From Thermococcus sp. (GTDB lineage: Archaea; Methanobacteriota_B; Thermococci; Thermococcales; Thermococcaceae), in assembly GCA_027075325.1 (NCBI GenBank), contig JALTBN010000091.1:1-64000 (forward strand): a stretch of 64,000 nucleotides of DNA, read 5' to 3'. Position numbers and translations under genes: made by a program. This document shows, one piece after another, positions 7,997 to 17,637 of this stretch. Within the stretch, counting starts at the first letter, position 1; every line of letters starts with the position of its first letter. The notes beneath the pieces are model-generated. The model ran no database searches and was not told the DNA's origin. It saw only the letters and a program-made list of their open reading frames with translations.

Positions 7997-8296
7997 ATGA
8001 ACTGGACGCCCGTTGTAGCACTCACGGCCGGTTTCATCGGCGGTATTCTCGGCTACCTGCTCACGAGGGGGGTTGTGAAGAACATCGGAGTTCCCACGGA
8101 TGAGAGGGGCAACGAGATAGCCAAGCTGGCCGCCGCGAGAACGCTGGAGTTAGTTCTCCTGACGAATGTTGTCCTTCTTTACTACTCTATCGTCGTGGCA
8201 AAAGATACCCTCTGCACGGGAATTCTCTCCGCTCTGCTGGCCCTGATATTCTTCGGCAATCTAACGTTGAGGGTCTACTATGGGCAAAAAATGTGA
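7997..8296 (+). CDS. DUF2178-like membrane protein, copy 3 (short)
   Basis: A 99-residue protein with three to four hydrophobic segments. The loop PTDERGNEIAKLAAARTLEL and the end LRVYYGQKM align with copies 1 and 2. It starts directly after the stop of copy 2 and lies nine bases before the regulator gene. Small membrane proteins of this type often sit beside XRE regulators and ABC-2 exporters; their role is unknown. Confidence 0.6.
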   Translation: MNWTPVVALTAGFIGGILGYLLTRGVVKNIGVPTDERGNEIAKLAAARTLELVLLTNVVLLYYSIVVAKDTLCTGILSALLALIFFGNLTLRVYYGQKM

Positions 8297-8305
8297 GGTG
8301 TCGTC

Positions 8306-8506
8306 ATGAAAAACAGGCTCCGCGAACTCAGGGAGGAAAAGGGCTTAACCCAGGAGGAGCTTGCAAAAGCGCTGGGCGTTACAAGGCAGACGATAATAGC
8401 CATCGAGAAGGGCCGCTATGACCCCTCGCTCAGGCTGGCGTTTAAGATAGCCCGCTTCTTCGGGAAGGCAATCGAGGAGGTGTTCATGTATGAAGAATCT
8501 GGTTGA
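8306..8506 (+). CDS. XRE family transcriptional regulator
   Basis: At 66 residues it is just a Cro/C1-type helix-turn-helix domain: LRELREEKGLTQEELAKALG and VTRQTIIAIEKGRYDPSLRLA, with the usual recognition helix TRQTIIAIE. It is like the small regulators that control neighbouring membrane-protein genes. It probably binds the palindromes at 6957-6988 and represses its own operon; this is inference. The 3' end overlaps the ABC ATPase start by 17 bases. Confidence 0.9.
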   Translation: MKNRLRELREEKGLTQEELAKALGVTRQTIIAIEKGRYDPSLRLAFKIARFFGKAIEEVFMYEESG

Positions 8507-9251
8507 AGTGGAGAACCTTGAGAAGGACTACGGCAAAGTTAAGGCCCTCAAGGGGATAAGCTTCTCCATCCCCAAGGGAGAGATATTCGGACTCATCGGC
8601 CCGAACGGGGCAGGGAAAAGCACCACACTGAAGATACTCGCCACGCTGCTCAGGCCCACGGCGGGCAGGGCCAGGATAGCCGGATACGACGTCGTTGAAG
8701 ACGCGGGAAGGGTGAGGGAGCTTATAAGCTACCTGCCGGAGGAGGCCGGGGCCTACAAGAACCTGACCGGGAGGGAGTACCTCAGACTGATGGCGGGACT
8801 GTACGCGAAGGACGAGAAAAAGGCCAGGAGAATGGTGGAAGTCGGCGTCGAGATATCCGGACTCGGGGAGAGGCTGAAGGACAAGGTTTCCACGTATTCA
8901 AAGGGAATGACGAGGAAGCTCCTCCTCGCGAGGGCACTCATGGTGATGCCGAAACTGGCCATACTGGACGAGCCGGCGAGCGGCCTAGACATAGTCAACG
9001 CATACACAATAAGGAAGACGATAAAGGGCTTTGCAAGGGAGAGAGGAGTTACATTCCTCGTTTCGAGCCATAACATGCTTGAGGTTGAGTACCTCTGCGA
9101 CAGGGTGGCCCTGATAAACCGGGGGCGGATAATTGAGTCGGGCACGCCGGCGGAGCTGAAGGAGAGGTATTCAGCAGAGAACCTTGAGGAGGTCTTCATG
9201 AGGGCCATAGGGGTCGAGATTCCCGAGCCCGTCGGGGGGGAGGGCTCATGA
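8490..9251 (+). CDS. ABC transporter ATP-binding protein
   Basis: A 253-residue ATPase of an ABC-2 type exporter. Walker A is GPNGAGKST (about residues 36-44), the signature region is degenerate (TYSKGMTRKL), Walker B is LAILDEP, and the switch histidine is in SSHNMLEVE. It resembles the NatA/CcmA group that powers sodium or drug export. It overlaps the permease gene by four bases and the regulator by 17, so all are one operon. The substrate is unknown. Confidence 0.9.
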   Translation: MKNLVEVENLEKDYGKVKALKGISFSIPKGEIFGLIGPNGAGKSTTLKILATLLRPTAGRARIAGYDVVEDAGRVRELISYLPEEAGAYKNLTGREYLRLMAGLYAKDEKKARRMVEVGVEISGLGERLKDKVSTYSKGMTRKLLLARALMVMPKLAILDEPASGLDIVNAYTIRKTIKGFARERGVTFLVSSHNMLEVEYLCDRVALINRGRIIESGTPAELKERYSAENLEEVFMRAIGVEIPEPVGGEGS

Positions 9252-10516
9252 GCGACTTCTGGATACTGGCGAGAAAGGAGATAATGAACCTGATAAGGGA
9301 CAAAAAGCTCCTCTTCGGCCTGATAATCGTTCCCCTCATCCTGTACCCTGCGATGGGGAAGATGATGCAGGTTGGTATTGAGAAGGCCCAGGGGGAGACC
9401 CACGTGGCAATCGTGAGCTTCGACGACGGAAAGTACGGAATGGCGCTGATAAAGGCACTGAACGTGACTCCTAACGTCACGGTTACGCTCATCAAGGCGG
9501 GCTCGATTCAGGAGGCTCTCCAGAGGGCATCGGAGCAAAAACAAAACGTGCTGGTGGTAATTCCAAGGAACTTCAGCGCCAGCATAGAGGCCAACGAGAA
9601 GGCCGAGGTTGAGGTTTACGGCATATTCAACGCAATAGGCTCCGGAATCCGCGAGAGCGTCAGTGAGGGCAGGATTAAGGCGGTCGTCAATATCCTTTCC
9701 CAGGAGCTGGCAAAGATAAAGATAGAAGGGGCCGGATTCAAGAACCCTGACGCAGTACTGAACCCTGTTGGAGCCGTCAGCAGATCCGTGATAAAGGGAA
9801 GGATCGTCAACGTTCCGCCCTCGGTGGTTTCCTCAGTTCTGGCCTCTCAGTCGTACAGTCTGCCCCTCATAGTGTTCCTCATGGTCACAATAACCGCCCA
9901 GATGGCCGCCGGTGCCGTCGCGGCCGAGAAGGAGAACAAGACCCTTGAGACCCTCCTAACCCTTCCCGTCAAAAGGACCACGATAGTGGCGTCAAAGATA
10001 AGCGGAACCGCCGTTATGGGCTTAATAGCCGCGCTGGCCTACATGATAGGTCTGAAGAGCTACATGGGGACGTTTCAGTCGAATACGGGGGTAAGCCTGA
10101 GCGAGCTTGGACTTGGGATAACTCCCCTGGGGATGCTCCTCTTTTCCCTGGTTGTGTTCCTCACGATAGTCTTTGCCCTCAGCCTGGCAATGGTGCTGGC
10201 GGTTTTTGCGGAGGACGTCCAGAGCGCAAACACCGTCGTAAGCTCAGTGATACTCCCGCTGGCGTTCCCGGCGTTCCTGCTGATGTTCGTGGACCTCAGC
10301 CAGCTCCCAGCTGCAGCACGATACGCGCTCCTGGCAATACCGTTCACCCACCCGGTTGCGGCATACCGCTACGCCCTGACCGGCGCATACGGACCGCTGG
10401 CCCTCAGCATCGCGTATCTAACCGCCGCTGCCGGACTGACGCTCTACCTTGCTGCATGGATATTCTCAAGTGAGAAAGTGCTGACAGCCAGGATAAGCTG
10501 GGGGAAGAAAAAGTAG
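9248..10516 (+). CDS. ABC-2 type transporter permease (NatB-like)
   Basis: The 422-residue permease has an N-terminal helix (LLFGLIIVPLILYPAMG), a large extracytoplasmic domain of about 170 residues, then five to six C-terminal helices beginning with SLPLIVFLMVTITAQMAAG. The motif EKENKTLETLLTLPVKRTTI is typical of ABC-2 export permeases including NatB. It pairs with the ATPase immediately upstream (ATGA overlap). The overall operon looks like a regulated export or detoxification unit. Confidence 0.88.
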   Translation: MSDFWILARKEIMNLIRDKKLLFGLIIVPLILYPAMGKMMQVGIEKAQGETHVAIVSFDDGKYGMALIKALNVTPNVTVTLIKAGSIQEALQRASEQKQNVLVVIPRNFSASIEANEKAEVEVYGIFNAIGSGIRESVSEGRIKAVVNILSQELAKIKIEGAGFKNPDAVLNPVGAVSRSVIKGRIVNVPPSVVSSVLASQSYSLPLIVFLMVTITAQMAAGAVAAEKENKTLETLLTLPVKRTTIVASKISGTAVMGLIAALAYMIGLKSYMGTFQSNTGVSLSELGLGITPLGMLLFSLVVFLTIVFALSLAMVLAVFAEDVQSANTVVSSVILPLAFPAFLLMFVDLSQLPAAARYALLAIPFTHPVAAYRYALTGAYGPLALSIAYLTAAAGLTLYLAAWIFSSEKVLTARISWGKKK

Positions 10517-10542
10517 AGGGTCTTTTGCTCCCCCTCCGGGGT

Positions 10543-11097
10543 TTATGCCTTTCCTTCCCTTTTTCGCTCCAGGCCGTCAACGACGTCCCTGAAGTACGGG
10601 TAGAACTCACTCCCCCGCAGACCATCAAGCGCGCTCCAGAACTCATCGAGGTTCCTGAAGCCGGACTCCTCGTATTCAACCGCCTGGATGAGCATCTCAA
10701 GCCTGTCTGCAAAGCGGACGAGCCTCCCTTCCGGTGTGGATTCGTTCTCGTACTCGTCGAAGAGATCGACATAGCCCTCCATCCCGTTCTCCCCTAGCAT
10801 CTCTGAGAGGGCCTGCCTCTCCCCATTTACCTTGTCAAAATAGCGCTGGGCAGGCAGCGGGATGTCGGTTATTCTCGCCTCCCCGAGGTCGTGGATGAGG
10901 GCTATCCTGACCGCCCTCTCAACATCCACCTCAATTCCCCTCCTCCGGAGCTCATCCCCCAGAAACATAGTTATCAGAGCCGTTCTGAACGAGTGGTCCG
11001 CGATGCTCTCCGGCACGGGTACGCCCCGTAAAAGCCAGCCCGTTCTCTTCAGCCTCTTCAGGTTTCCGGCCTCAAAAAACAGGTCTAAAAGGGACAT
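10543..11097 (-). CDS. HD domain phosphohydrolase (5'-deoxynucleotidase-like)
   Basis: The 184-residue protein has the HD motif pattern: H in ESIADHSFRTA, HD in ALIHDLGEARITD, and a later Asp in RFADRLEM. This is the YfbR/HDDC2 group, which removes phosphate from deoxynucleoside monophosphates using a divalent metal. ATG 11097 is chosen because ggaggagtgagc precedes it; GTG 11103 is the alternative. It starts next to the stop of the OB-fold gene, and the two form an operon. Confidence 0.85.
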   Translation of the reverse strand: MSLLDLFFEAGNLKRLKRTGWLLRGVPVPESIADHSFRTALITMFLGDELRRRGIEVDVERAVRIALIHDLGEARITDIPLPAQRYFDKVNGERQALSEMLGENGMEGYVDLFDEYENESTPEGRLVRFADRLEMLIQAVEYEESGFRNLDEFWSALDGLRGSEFYPYFRDVVDGLERKREGKA

Positions 11098-11099
11098 GC

Positions 11100-11414
11100 T
11101 CACTCCTCCGCAATGAACAGAGCTTTATCCGTCTCTATCGCCGCCGCTATGAGGTCCCCGGCGAGGAAACGGCCGTAGACCTTGACGTTGTCCCCCTTCC
11201 CTAGGCAGGGGCTGCCGGAGAATTCTATCCTTATACCCTCTATTGAGAATACCGTCCTGTAACCGGGAAGCTCCATGGGCAGGAACTCAATCCTTGGCTT
11301 GTCCTCCACCGTACCCTCAAGAACGACGTTTTTTCCGCGCATTTTACCCGACTTGAGCTCCTCCACCGTTACGATGTAATAAAAATGATGGCCGAGTTTA
11401 ACCCGCGTCGACAT
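11100..11414 (-). CDS. Small OB-fold-like hypothetical protein
   Basis: From ATG 11414 the product has 104 residues. The longer open frame runs into the promoter of the divergent GTPase gene and is not used. Beta-rich sequence with alternating patterns such as RGKNVVLEGTVEDKPRIEF and GDNVKVYGRFLAGDLIAA suggests an OB-type barrel that binds nucleic acid or another ligand. I do not recognise a named family. It is upstream of, and coupled to, the HD phosphohydrolase. Confidence 0.6.
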   Translation of the reverse strand: MSTRVKLGHHFYYIVTVEELKSGKMRGKNVVLEGTVEDKPRIEFLPMELPGYRTVFSIEGIRIEFSGSPCLGKGDNVKVYGRFLAGDLIAAAIETDKALFIAEE

Positions 11415-11482
11415 GTTCCCAGCCCCGCACCTTTTTATCCTTCCAGGTGATACGCACATTGAAAGATAAACCTTGCGGAGGG

Positions 11483-12049
11483 ATGAGGGTGATAAAGGTT
11501 GCGATAATAGGGGCCGAGAACGCAGGTAAATCCACACTCATGAACGCCCTGCTCGGCGGGAAAATCAGCGAGGTTGAGAACCTCCCAGGAACGACAAAAG
11601 GAATCATACGAAGGCGCTTTGGAACGCTGAAGATACCGAAGAGCATGAAGAACCCGCTGGGGGGCGCGGACGAATTCGTTCTGATAGACACCGCCGGTCT
11701 CTTCGACCCGCAGAGGGAGTTCAGGGGCAAGGTGCTCAGCGAGGACAAGTTCAGGAAGATACTCGACGAGATAACCTCCGCGGACGTTATTGTTCACATG
11801 GTGGACGCAACGGTGGGACTGCACAAGGGTATGGAGAAGCTCCATCACATGCTGAAGTTCAGATATGGAAAGCCGATTATAGTCGTGATAAACAAAATCG
11901 ACCTCGTGCCGCCGGAGAGGGTGGAGGAGATTAGAAAAACCATAAAAAAGAGGCTGGAGCAGGAGGCGATACCGCTGTCGCTCGTCACTTATGAGGGCTT
12001 CAGCGAACTCCTGGAGAGGCTGGCGTACTACGCACAGTACACCGAATAA
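11483..12049 (+). CDS. Era-like small GTPase
   Basis: A stand-alone GTPase domain of 188 residues. G1 is GAENAGKST, the region around PGTTKG supplies G2, G3 is DTAGL, and G4 is NKID. No KH or other RNA-binding domain follows, so it is shorter than Era or EngA. The start could be ATG 11483 or GTG 11489; the ggaggg motif directly abuts the ATG and is better placed for the GTG. A tttttatc TATA box lies near 11433. The target is unknown; ribosome assembly is common for relatives. Confidence 0.82.
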   Translation: MRVIKVAIIGAENAGKSTLMNALLGGKISEVENLPGTTKGIIRRRFGTLKIPKSMKNPLGGADEFVLIDTAGLFDPQREFRGKVLSEDKFRKILDEITSADVIVHMVDATVGLHKGMEKLHHMLKFRYGKPIIVVINKIDLVPPERVEEIRKTIKKRLEQEAIPLSLVTYEGFSELLERLAYYAQYTE

Positions 12050-12475
12050 TCACCTCTCGCGCTCCACCCTGACGCGCTTGTACCTCTTATCCCCGCACTC
12101 CACGTCCCCAAGTATTTCCAGAACTTTAACGCGGTCGCCCTCGAAGAGGCCCGCCGGCCGCACTACATCCTCCATGGAGGGGTCATCGCAATCCACGAAC
12201 TTCAGGGTTATCTTGGAGCCCACTATCGCGGTTCTGGGATCCACGAGGACTTCAACCGGAGGTTCGACTACCTCAACGACGCGGACTTTTCCCTCGTGGA
12301 GGGGGCAGGAGTGCTCAATGTTTCTGACCCTGACTATCCTGTACCTCCTTCCCGGTTCCAGGTTTCCGACGCAAACTCTGGCGAGCCTGCAGGTTTTACA
12401 CGGCTCAGCGGGTCCCTCATAAATGAACTCAAGCCCGGGTTTTGCCAGCTTTTCCCCAACCAGTGTGATGACCAT
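12050..12475 (-). CDS. UPF0179 family protein
   Basis: This 141-residue protein of the archaeal UPF0179 family has conserved cysteines in [10 protein letters not shown] and [10 protein letters not shown], likely a metal or Fe-S site, plus a later pair in DCDD and VECG. It is otherwise beta-rich. It starts at ATG with acggaggtgtaagag upstream. The function is unknown. Its stop directly abuts that of the GTPase gene in a tail-to-tail arrangement. Confidence 0.85.
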   Translation of the reverse strand: MVITLVGEKLAKPGLEFIYEGPAEPCKTCRLARVCVGNLEPGRRYRIVRVRNIEHSCPLHEGKVRVVEVVEPPVEVLVDPRTAIVGSKITLKFVDCDDPSMEDVVRPAGLFEGDRVKVLEILGDVECGDKRYKRVRVERER

Positions 12476-12512
12476 CTCTTACACCTCCGTGAGACATGAT
12501 AGTGAAATCGAA

Positions 12513-13553
12513 TCAGATTACCCCGGTTATCCTGGCCGCCTTCTCGGCCGCTTCCCAGGTGAGGCCTTCGCGCCCCAGTATCGTGTAGCGCTCCGGCCTT
12601 ATTGTGTGGGCAATGGTGAGGGCCTTGATTATTACCTCAGGTTCGATTCCAAGTTCGTATGCGTTAGTTGGTGCGCCCACCCTCTTTAAGGTTTCCCTAA
12701 CCCTCTCCCATTTCAGACCATGAAGGTAAGCCGTTATTATCGTCCCGACGCCGACCTGCTCACCGTGTAAAGCAGGCTTTTCGAGCAGGGAATCCAGAGC
12801 GTGGCTGAAGAGATGCTCGGCACCACTCGCCGGCCTGGAAGAGCCCGCTATGCTCATCGCCACGCCGCTGGAAATGAGGCCCTTCACCACCTTCCTCACG
12901 GACTCCTCGTTGCCGAGCCTTATTATGTCGGCGTTCCTCATCACCATCTTGGCGCTCATAAGCGAGAGTGAAGCCGCGTACTCGCTGTAGTACTCGCCCC
13001 TGATCCTGTGGGCTAACTGCCAGTCCTTAACAGCGGTTAGGTTGCTTATTATGTCCCCAACTCCCGCCGCCAGGTAGCGGTAGGGGGCGGTCTTTATGAC
13101 CCTCACATCCGCTATGACCGCGATCGGGGGCCTGGCTTTCACAGAGGTCTTCACACCCAGGTCCTTTATTGAGGCGTTGGCGCTCGCTATGCCGTCATGG
13201 GAGGCCGTTGTCGGAAAGCTGATGAACGGAAGCCCCAGGCGGTGAGAAGCGAGCTTGGCGACGTCGATTATGCTCCCGCCGCCGACCGCTATGAGCCAGT
13301 CGGCGCTGAGCTCTCTGGCCAGCCCCATGACCCTCTCGACCTCCTCCATCGTGGCCCCCTTAACTACAACTCCAGAAACCTCAAACCCGCGGGAGAGGTT
13401 CTCCTCAACCTCCTCCCCTGCTATCTCCCTCGTTCGGGGGCCGTAGAGAACAAGGGCTCTCCGCCCCAATTTCAACCGCTTGGCGACGTTGAGGACTTCT
13501 CCTGCCAGGTTCTCACCGAGAAGGACTTCACGCGGCAGCTCCATCAAGTGCAC
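12513..13553 (-). CDS. egsA: Glycerol-1-phosphate dehydrogenase [NAD(P)+]
   Basis: This enzyme makes sn-glycerol-1-phosphate from dihydroxyacetone phosphate, the stereospecific first step of archaeal membrane lipids. The protein is of the iron-alcohol/glycerol dehydrogenase fold: nucleotide site GGGSIIDVAKLA, metal-site region TASHDGIAS, and later histidines in AEHLFSHAL and LHGEQVGVG. GTG 13553 (346 residues, starting with HLMELPREVLLG) is preferred because gaggtgaga lies just upstream; GTG 13562 would add three residues. Confidence 0.93.
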   Translation of the reverse strand: MHLMELPREVLLGENLAGEVLNVAKRLKLGRRALVLYGPRTREIAGEEVEENLSRGFEVSGVVVKGATMEEVERVMGLARELSADWLIAVGGGSIIDVAKLASHRLGLPFISFPTTASHDGIASANASIKDLGVKTSVKARPPIAVIADVRVIKTAPYRYLAAGVGDIISNLTAVKDWQLAHRIRGEYYSEYAASLSLMSAKMVMRNADIIRLGNEESVRKVVKGLISSGVAMSIAGSSRPASGAEHLFSHALDSLLEKPALHGEQVGVGTIITAYLHGLKWERVRETLKRVGAPTNAYELGIEPEVIIKALTIAHTIRPERYTILGREGLTWEAAEKAARITGVI

Positions 13554-13653
13554 TTTTCTCACCTCACTTAACTACGACGGACAACCTTAAAAGTAATTGG
13601 GTAAGGGAGAGGAAAAGCTTTAACCTCCTTTCACTACCTCCACCGGTGGTTCA

Positions 13654-14466
13654 ATGGGGCTAGGAGAGTTTTTCCAGAAGTACTTTGTGAACCCGATAAA
13701 GTACAACCAGGGTTACAATCCCGTTAACACGACGGTTTATGCGATAATCCTTGGGGTAGCCGTCCTGCTGCTCTACAAGATGCTCAAAAAGATGGGGATA
13801 AAAATCGACGAGCGCTTCTTCGTTGCCCTCATGCCGTACATAATCCTTGGCCCGCTCATGAGAGCCGAAACCGACACGGGGATGCTCCCCAGGACGTACC
13901 TCACGGTGAGCCCCGGCGGATACTTCGTTATAGCCACCTTTGCCATAGCCGCACTTTTCGTTGTCTGGAGGCATCTTGGGCCGGGGGAAAAGCTTTACCC
14001 CCTCTACCGCGATTTTGGCTGGGTACTCGTCGGCGGGCTAATCTTCATCCTGCTCATCAACTTGGACAAGGCGAACTTCCGCTGGAGCTACTTTGCATAT
14101 TTTATCCCAACCCTTCTCGCGGCGGAGCTGGTCATATGGGCCCTTGGAAAGAAGTTTGACCTGATAAGGAACAACCGAGTCCTCTTCTACACCCACTTCT
14201 ACGACGCAACGACAACCTTCGTCGGAATCCAGTTCTTCGGCTTCTGGGAGCAGCACGTGCTGGCCAGGGAGTTTATGAGGCTCTTCGCCACGCCGGCGGC
14301 GATGTACATAGAGAAGCTCGTTGTGCTGGTTCCAATAGTCTGGCTCCTCGACGTTTACATGGAGGACGAGGATCCAGAGCTGATAAACTTCGTAAAGCTA
14401 GCCATGTTCATACTCGGCTTCGGGCCGGGGACGAGAAACCTGCTTATAGCGTTTATGGGGGCATGA
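13654..14466 (+). CDS. DUF63 family membrane protein
   Basis: The 270-residue integral membrane protein has about eight helices and family features: an N-terminal FFQKYFVNPI, the segment PYIILGPLMRAETD, and a FYDATTTFVGIQFFGFWEQHVL segment with conserved polar residues within the membrane. DUF63 is restricted to archaea and the function is unknown. A gctttaacc TATA element and ccggtgg site precede it. It overlaps the FBPase/IMPase gene by four bases, so it heads an operon. Confidence 0.85.
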   Translation: MGLGEFFQKYFVNPIKYNQGYNPVNTTVYAIILGVAVLLLYKMLKKMGIKIDERFFVALMPYIILGPLMRAETDTGMLPRTYLTVSPGGYFVIATFAIAALFVVWRHLGPGEKLYPLYRDFGWVLVGGLIFILLINLDKANFRWSYFAYFIPTLLAAELVIWALGKKFDLIRNNRVLFYTHFYDATTTFVGIQFFGFWEQHVLAREFMRLFATPAAMYIEKLVVLVPIVWLLDVYMEDEDPELINFVKLAMFILGFGPGTRNLLIAFMGA

Positions 14467-15263
14467 AAATGGAGAAAGGAAATTACGAAGCTGGAGAAGA
14501 CCTCCCCTGGAACGAGGTTGTATACTCACTGGCGAAGGACATTGAGGGCCTTGTCAGGCCCCTCTTCGGGACTCCGGAGGGGGGAAAGAGCGTTGGAACG
14601 AACGTCAGCGGGGACGTGACGAAATACGTTGACAAAGTTGCTGAGGAAACGGCTATCGAGCGTCTCAAACCCCTCGGGATAAACATAGTCAGCGAAGAAG
14701 TGGGCTTCATAGACAGGGGCAGTGAATACACAGCGGTCATAGACCCGATAGATGGTTCCTATAACTTCGCGGCCGGGATACCCATCTTTGCCTTCAGCTT
14801 TGCCTTGTTCAGGAAGGAGAGGCCGGTATACTCAGCCCTCTATGAGTTCATGACCGGCAGGTATTACGAGGCCATTCCCGGAAGGGGAGCATACCTAAAC
14901 GGAAACCCTATTCATGTCTCATCCGGCAGGCCAGAAATGGCAGCTGTGAGCTTCTACACGCGCGGTGCAGGGACGGGCCTGATAGGCAGGGTAAAGCGCG
15001 TCAGGGTTCTTGGGGCCATAGCCGTGGAGCTCGCCTATCTTGCCAGGGGAGCCCTTCAGGCGGTCGTGGATGCTCGAAACTACGTCCGCCCAACGGATGT
15101 GGCCGCTGGCGTACTCCTGGTTAGGGAAGCCGGCGGAATAGTGACCGACGAAAAGGGAAGAGAGCTGCGGGTCCATCTGAGCGCAGAGGAGAACATGAAC
15201 GTCGTGGCGGCAGCCGACGAGACTCTTCTCAGAATTATTCTGGAAGAGCTGGAGGGAAGGTGA
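14463..15263 (+). CDS. Fructose-1,6-bisphosphatase / inositol monophosphatase
   Basis: A 266-residue member of the lithium-sensitive phosphatase superfamily. The metal site is seen as SEEVG (Glu), DPIDGSYN, and a late Asp in RPTDVAAGVLL. Archaeal members hydrolyse both fructose-1,6-bisphosphate and inositol-1-phosphate, the latter in making the osmolyte di-myo-inositol phosphate. The ATG overlaps the DUF63 stop. Next comes the rhomboid gene in TGATG overlap. Confidence 0.9.
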   Translation: MKMEKGNYEAGEDLPWNEVVYSLAKDIEGLVRPLFGTPEGGKSVGTNVSGDVTKYVDKVAEETAIERLKPLGINIVSEEVGFIDRGSEYTAVIDPIDGSYNFAAGIPIFAFSFALFRKERPVYSALYEFMTGRYYEAIPGRGAYLNGNPIHVSSGRPEMAAVSFYTRGAGTGLIGRVKRVRVLGAIAVELAYLARGALQAVVDARNYVRPTDVAAGVLLVREAGGIVTDEKGRELRVHLSAEENMNVVAAADETLLRIILEELEGR

Positions 15264-15880
15264 TGGGGAGCGTCTTTCGTTCGATTAGACACGCCTGGAT
15301 GACCTACCTGCTGGTGACCATTAACTTCGCGGTCTTCGGATACGAGCTCTACCTCAGCGGAGGACCCACGGTAAGCATCTATGCACTGCTAAAGCTCGCA
15401 CAAGTCAACCTTCTTGTGACGGAGTACGGGCAGTGGTGGAGGCTCTTCACCGCGATGTTCGTCCACCTCAGCTGGATACACATAGCGATGAACATGTTCT
15501 TCCTGGTATACCTGGGAAGTCAGCTTGAGCTCCTCGTCGGAAAGTGGAGGTACCTCCTGGTTTACATAGTGGCCGGTCTCTTCGGCAACATCCTGACGCT
15601 TGGAATGATGGGGCCGGAAACCATAAGCGCTGGTGCAAGTGGGGCCATCTTCGGCATAGCGGGGGCTCTCCTTACAATAGAGGGGGTCCTGAAGAGGAAC
15701 ATGCAGGCGACGCTGGCCAACGCCTTCTTCCTGTTCCTCGTTAACAGCTGGATGCCCCACGTCAACTGGGTGGCCCACCTGGGGGGCCTGCTGGCCGGAC
15801 TGGCACTGGGCTATCCCTACGGGGAGTATGTTAAAAAAAGGATAATGAGGATGGATTACTGGGAGCTTGAAGGATATTAA
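15263..15880 (+). CDS. Rhomboid family intramembrane serine protease
   Basis: The 205-residue protein has six hydrophobic segments. The nucleophile serine is in [13 protein letters not shown] and the catalytic histidine in [36 protein letters not shown] is the conserved early region. Such enzymes cut membrane-protein helices. ATG 15263 overlaps the previous stop (TGATG); the GTG three bases earlier is less likely. Confidence 0.92.
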   Translation: MGSVFRSIRHAWMTYLLVTINFAVFGYELYLSGGPTVSIYALLKLAQVNLLVTEYGQWWRLFTAMFVHLSWIHIAMNMFFLVYLGSQLELLVGKWRYLLVYIVAGLFGNILTLGMMGPETISAGASGAIFGIAGALLTIEGVLKRNMQATLANAFFLFLVNSWMPHVNWVAHLGGLLAGLALGYPYGEYVKKRIMRMDYWELEGY

Positions 15881-15890
15881 GGTGGTGCAG

Positions 15891-16568
15891 ATGAAAGCGG
15901 ACGAGAGGTGGAGCGGTGTTTACTCCTTTGAGGACTCGCCATTTATAATGGAGATCCTCACAGAACTGAGGGACAAGAACACGGACAGCATATCCTTCAG
16001 GAAGGGACTGGTTAAGCTCGGAAGGTACATGGGCTATGAGCTCACCAAGAGCATGGACACGGAAGAGGTCGAGATCGAGACGCCCCTTGAAAAGACCACG
16101 GGGACCATTGTCAGGGACAGGCGAAACGTCGTCATCATAACCGTCCTCCGCGCGGCCATACCGCTCATGGAAGGCCTGATAAAAGTGCTGGAGCACGCAA
16201 GGGTTGGCATAGTCTCGGCTTCCCGCGGAAAGGCGCCCAAGTTCGAGATAGAGATGAACTACATAAAGATACCCAACATCACGCCGGAGGATACGGTGAT
16301 AGTGGCGGACCCCATGATAGCCACCGGATCGACCCTGATCAAGGTACTCCGGGAGGTGAGGAGATACGGGAAGCCCAAGAGGACACTGGTACTGGGCGTC
16401 CTCGCCGCCCCGGAGGGAATCTCCAGGATAAAGAAAGAGTTCCCCGACGTTGAGATGTTCGTGACCAAAATCGACAGGGAGCTCAACGAGAGGGGATACA
16501 TACTCCCCGGACTCGGGGACGCTGGGGACAGGGCCTTCGGGGCACCATTAAAGGGGGTATCCCCCTGA
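15891..16568 (+). CDS. upp: Uracil phosphoribosyltransferase
   Basis: This pyrimidine-salvage enzyme joins uracil to PRPP to give UMP. The PRPP motif is [14 protein letters not shown] and the C-terminal uracil-binding region is [19 protein letters not shown] 15891 is chosen for the aaggtggtgcag just before it and gives 225 residues; an in-frame TTG at 15867 would overlap the rhomboid gene. It is probably the last gene of the DUF63-FBPase-rhomboid operon. Confidence 0.94.
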   Translation: MKADERWSGVYSFEDSPFIMEILTELRDKNTDSISFRKGLVKLGRYMGYELTKSMDTEEVEIETPLEKTTGTIVRDRRNVVIITVLRAAIPLMEGLIKVLEHARVGIVSASRGKAPKFEIEMNYIKIPNITPEDTVIVADPMIATGSTLIKVLREVRRYGKPKRTLVLGVLAAPEGISRIKKEFPDVEMFVTKIDRELNERGYILPGLGDAGDRAFGAPLKGVSP

Positions 16569-16655
16569 GCGTTCTTCCTTTCCCTCTATTTTCCGAATGA
16601 TTAGGGTTGTCAAAATTACAACGGGCCCTATCATGTAAATCACAAAATTGCTCAT
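16548..16655 (-). CDS. Possible 35-residue single-helix membrane peptide
   Basis: From ATG 16655 this frame encodes [19 protein letters not shown], then a basic and acidic tail [12 protein letters not shown], ending in TAA inside the 3' end of upp. The topology (one helix, charged cytoplasmic-looking tail) is that of a genuine small membrane protein. A minus-strand TATA-like cctaataagg lies about 30 bases upstream, shared as a near-palindrome with the cas6-like gene. The ribosome site is weak. I do not recognise it. Confidence 0.35.
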   Translation of the reverse strand: MSNFVIYMIGPVVILTTLIIRKIEGKEERSGGYPL

Positions 16656-16742
16656 TTTTCAGTATACCGGTTCAATTCGAAAACCTTATTAGGAACAGTG
16701 TACTAAAGCAGATGGCCGCAGATAGACCCGGAGGGGACTAAA

Positions 16743-17534
<792 letters not shown>

Positions 17535-17637
17535 AAAAAAAGTAACAGCCTCTTTTTTTCACCCGTTTTTACGTTTATTTCCACAACGGATAGAGTTAAA
17601 AAGGGAGCATCATGACTGTATGATAGGGTGAGATGAA

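Noticed and set aside
12423..12689. 88-residue plus-strand ORF between UPF0179 and egsA
   Set aside because: Antisense to the 3' end of egsA and the start of UPF0179; no promoter or ribosome site.
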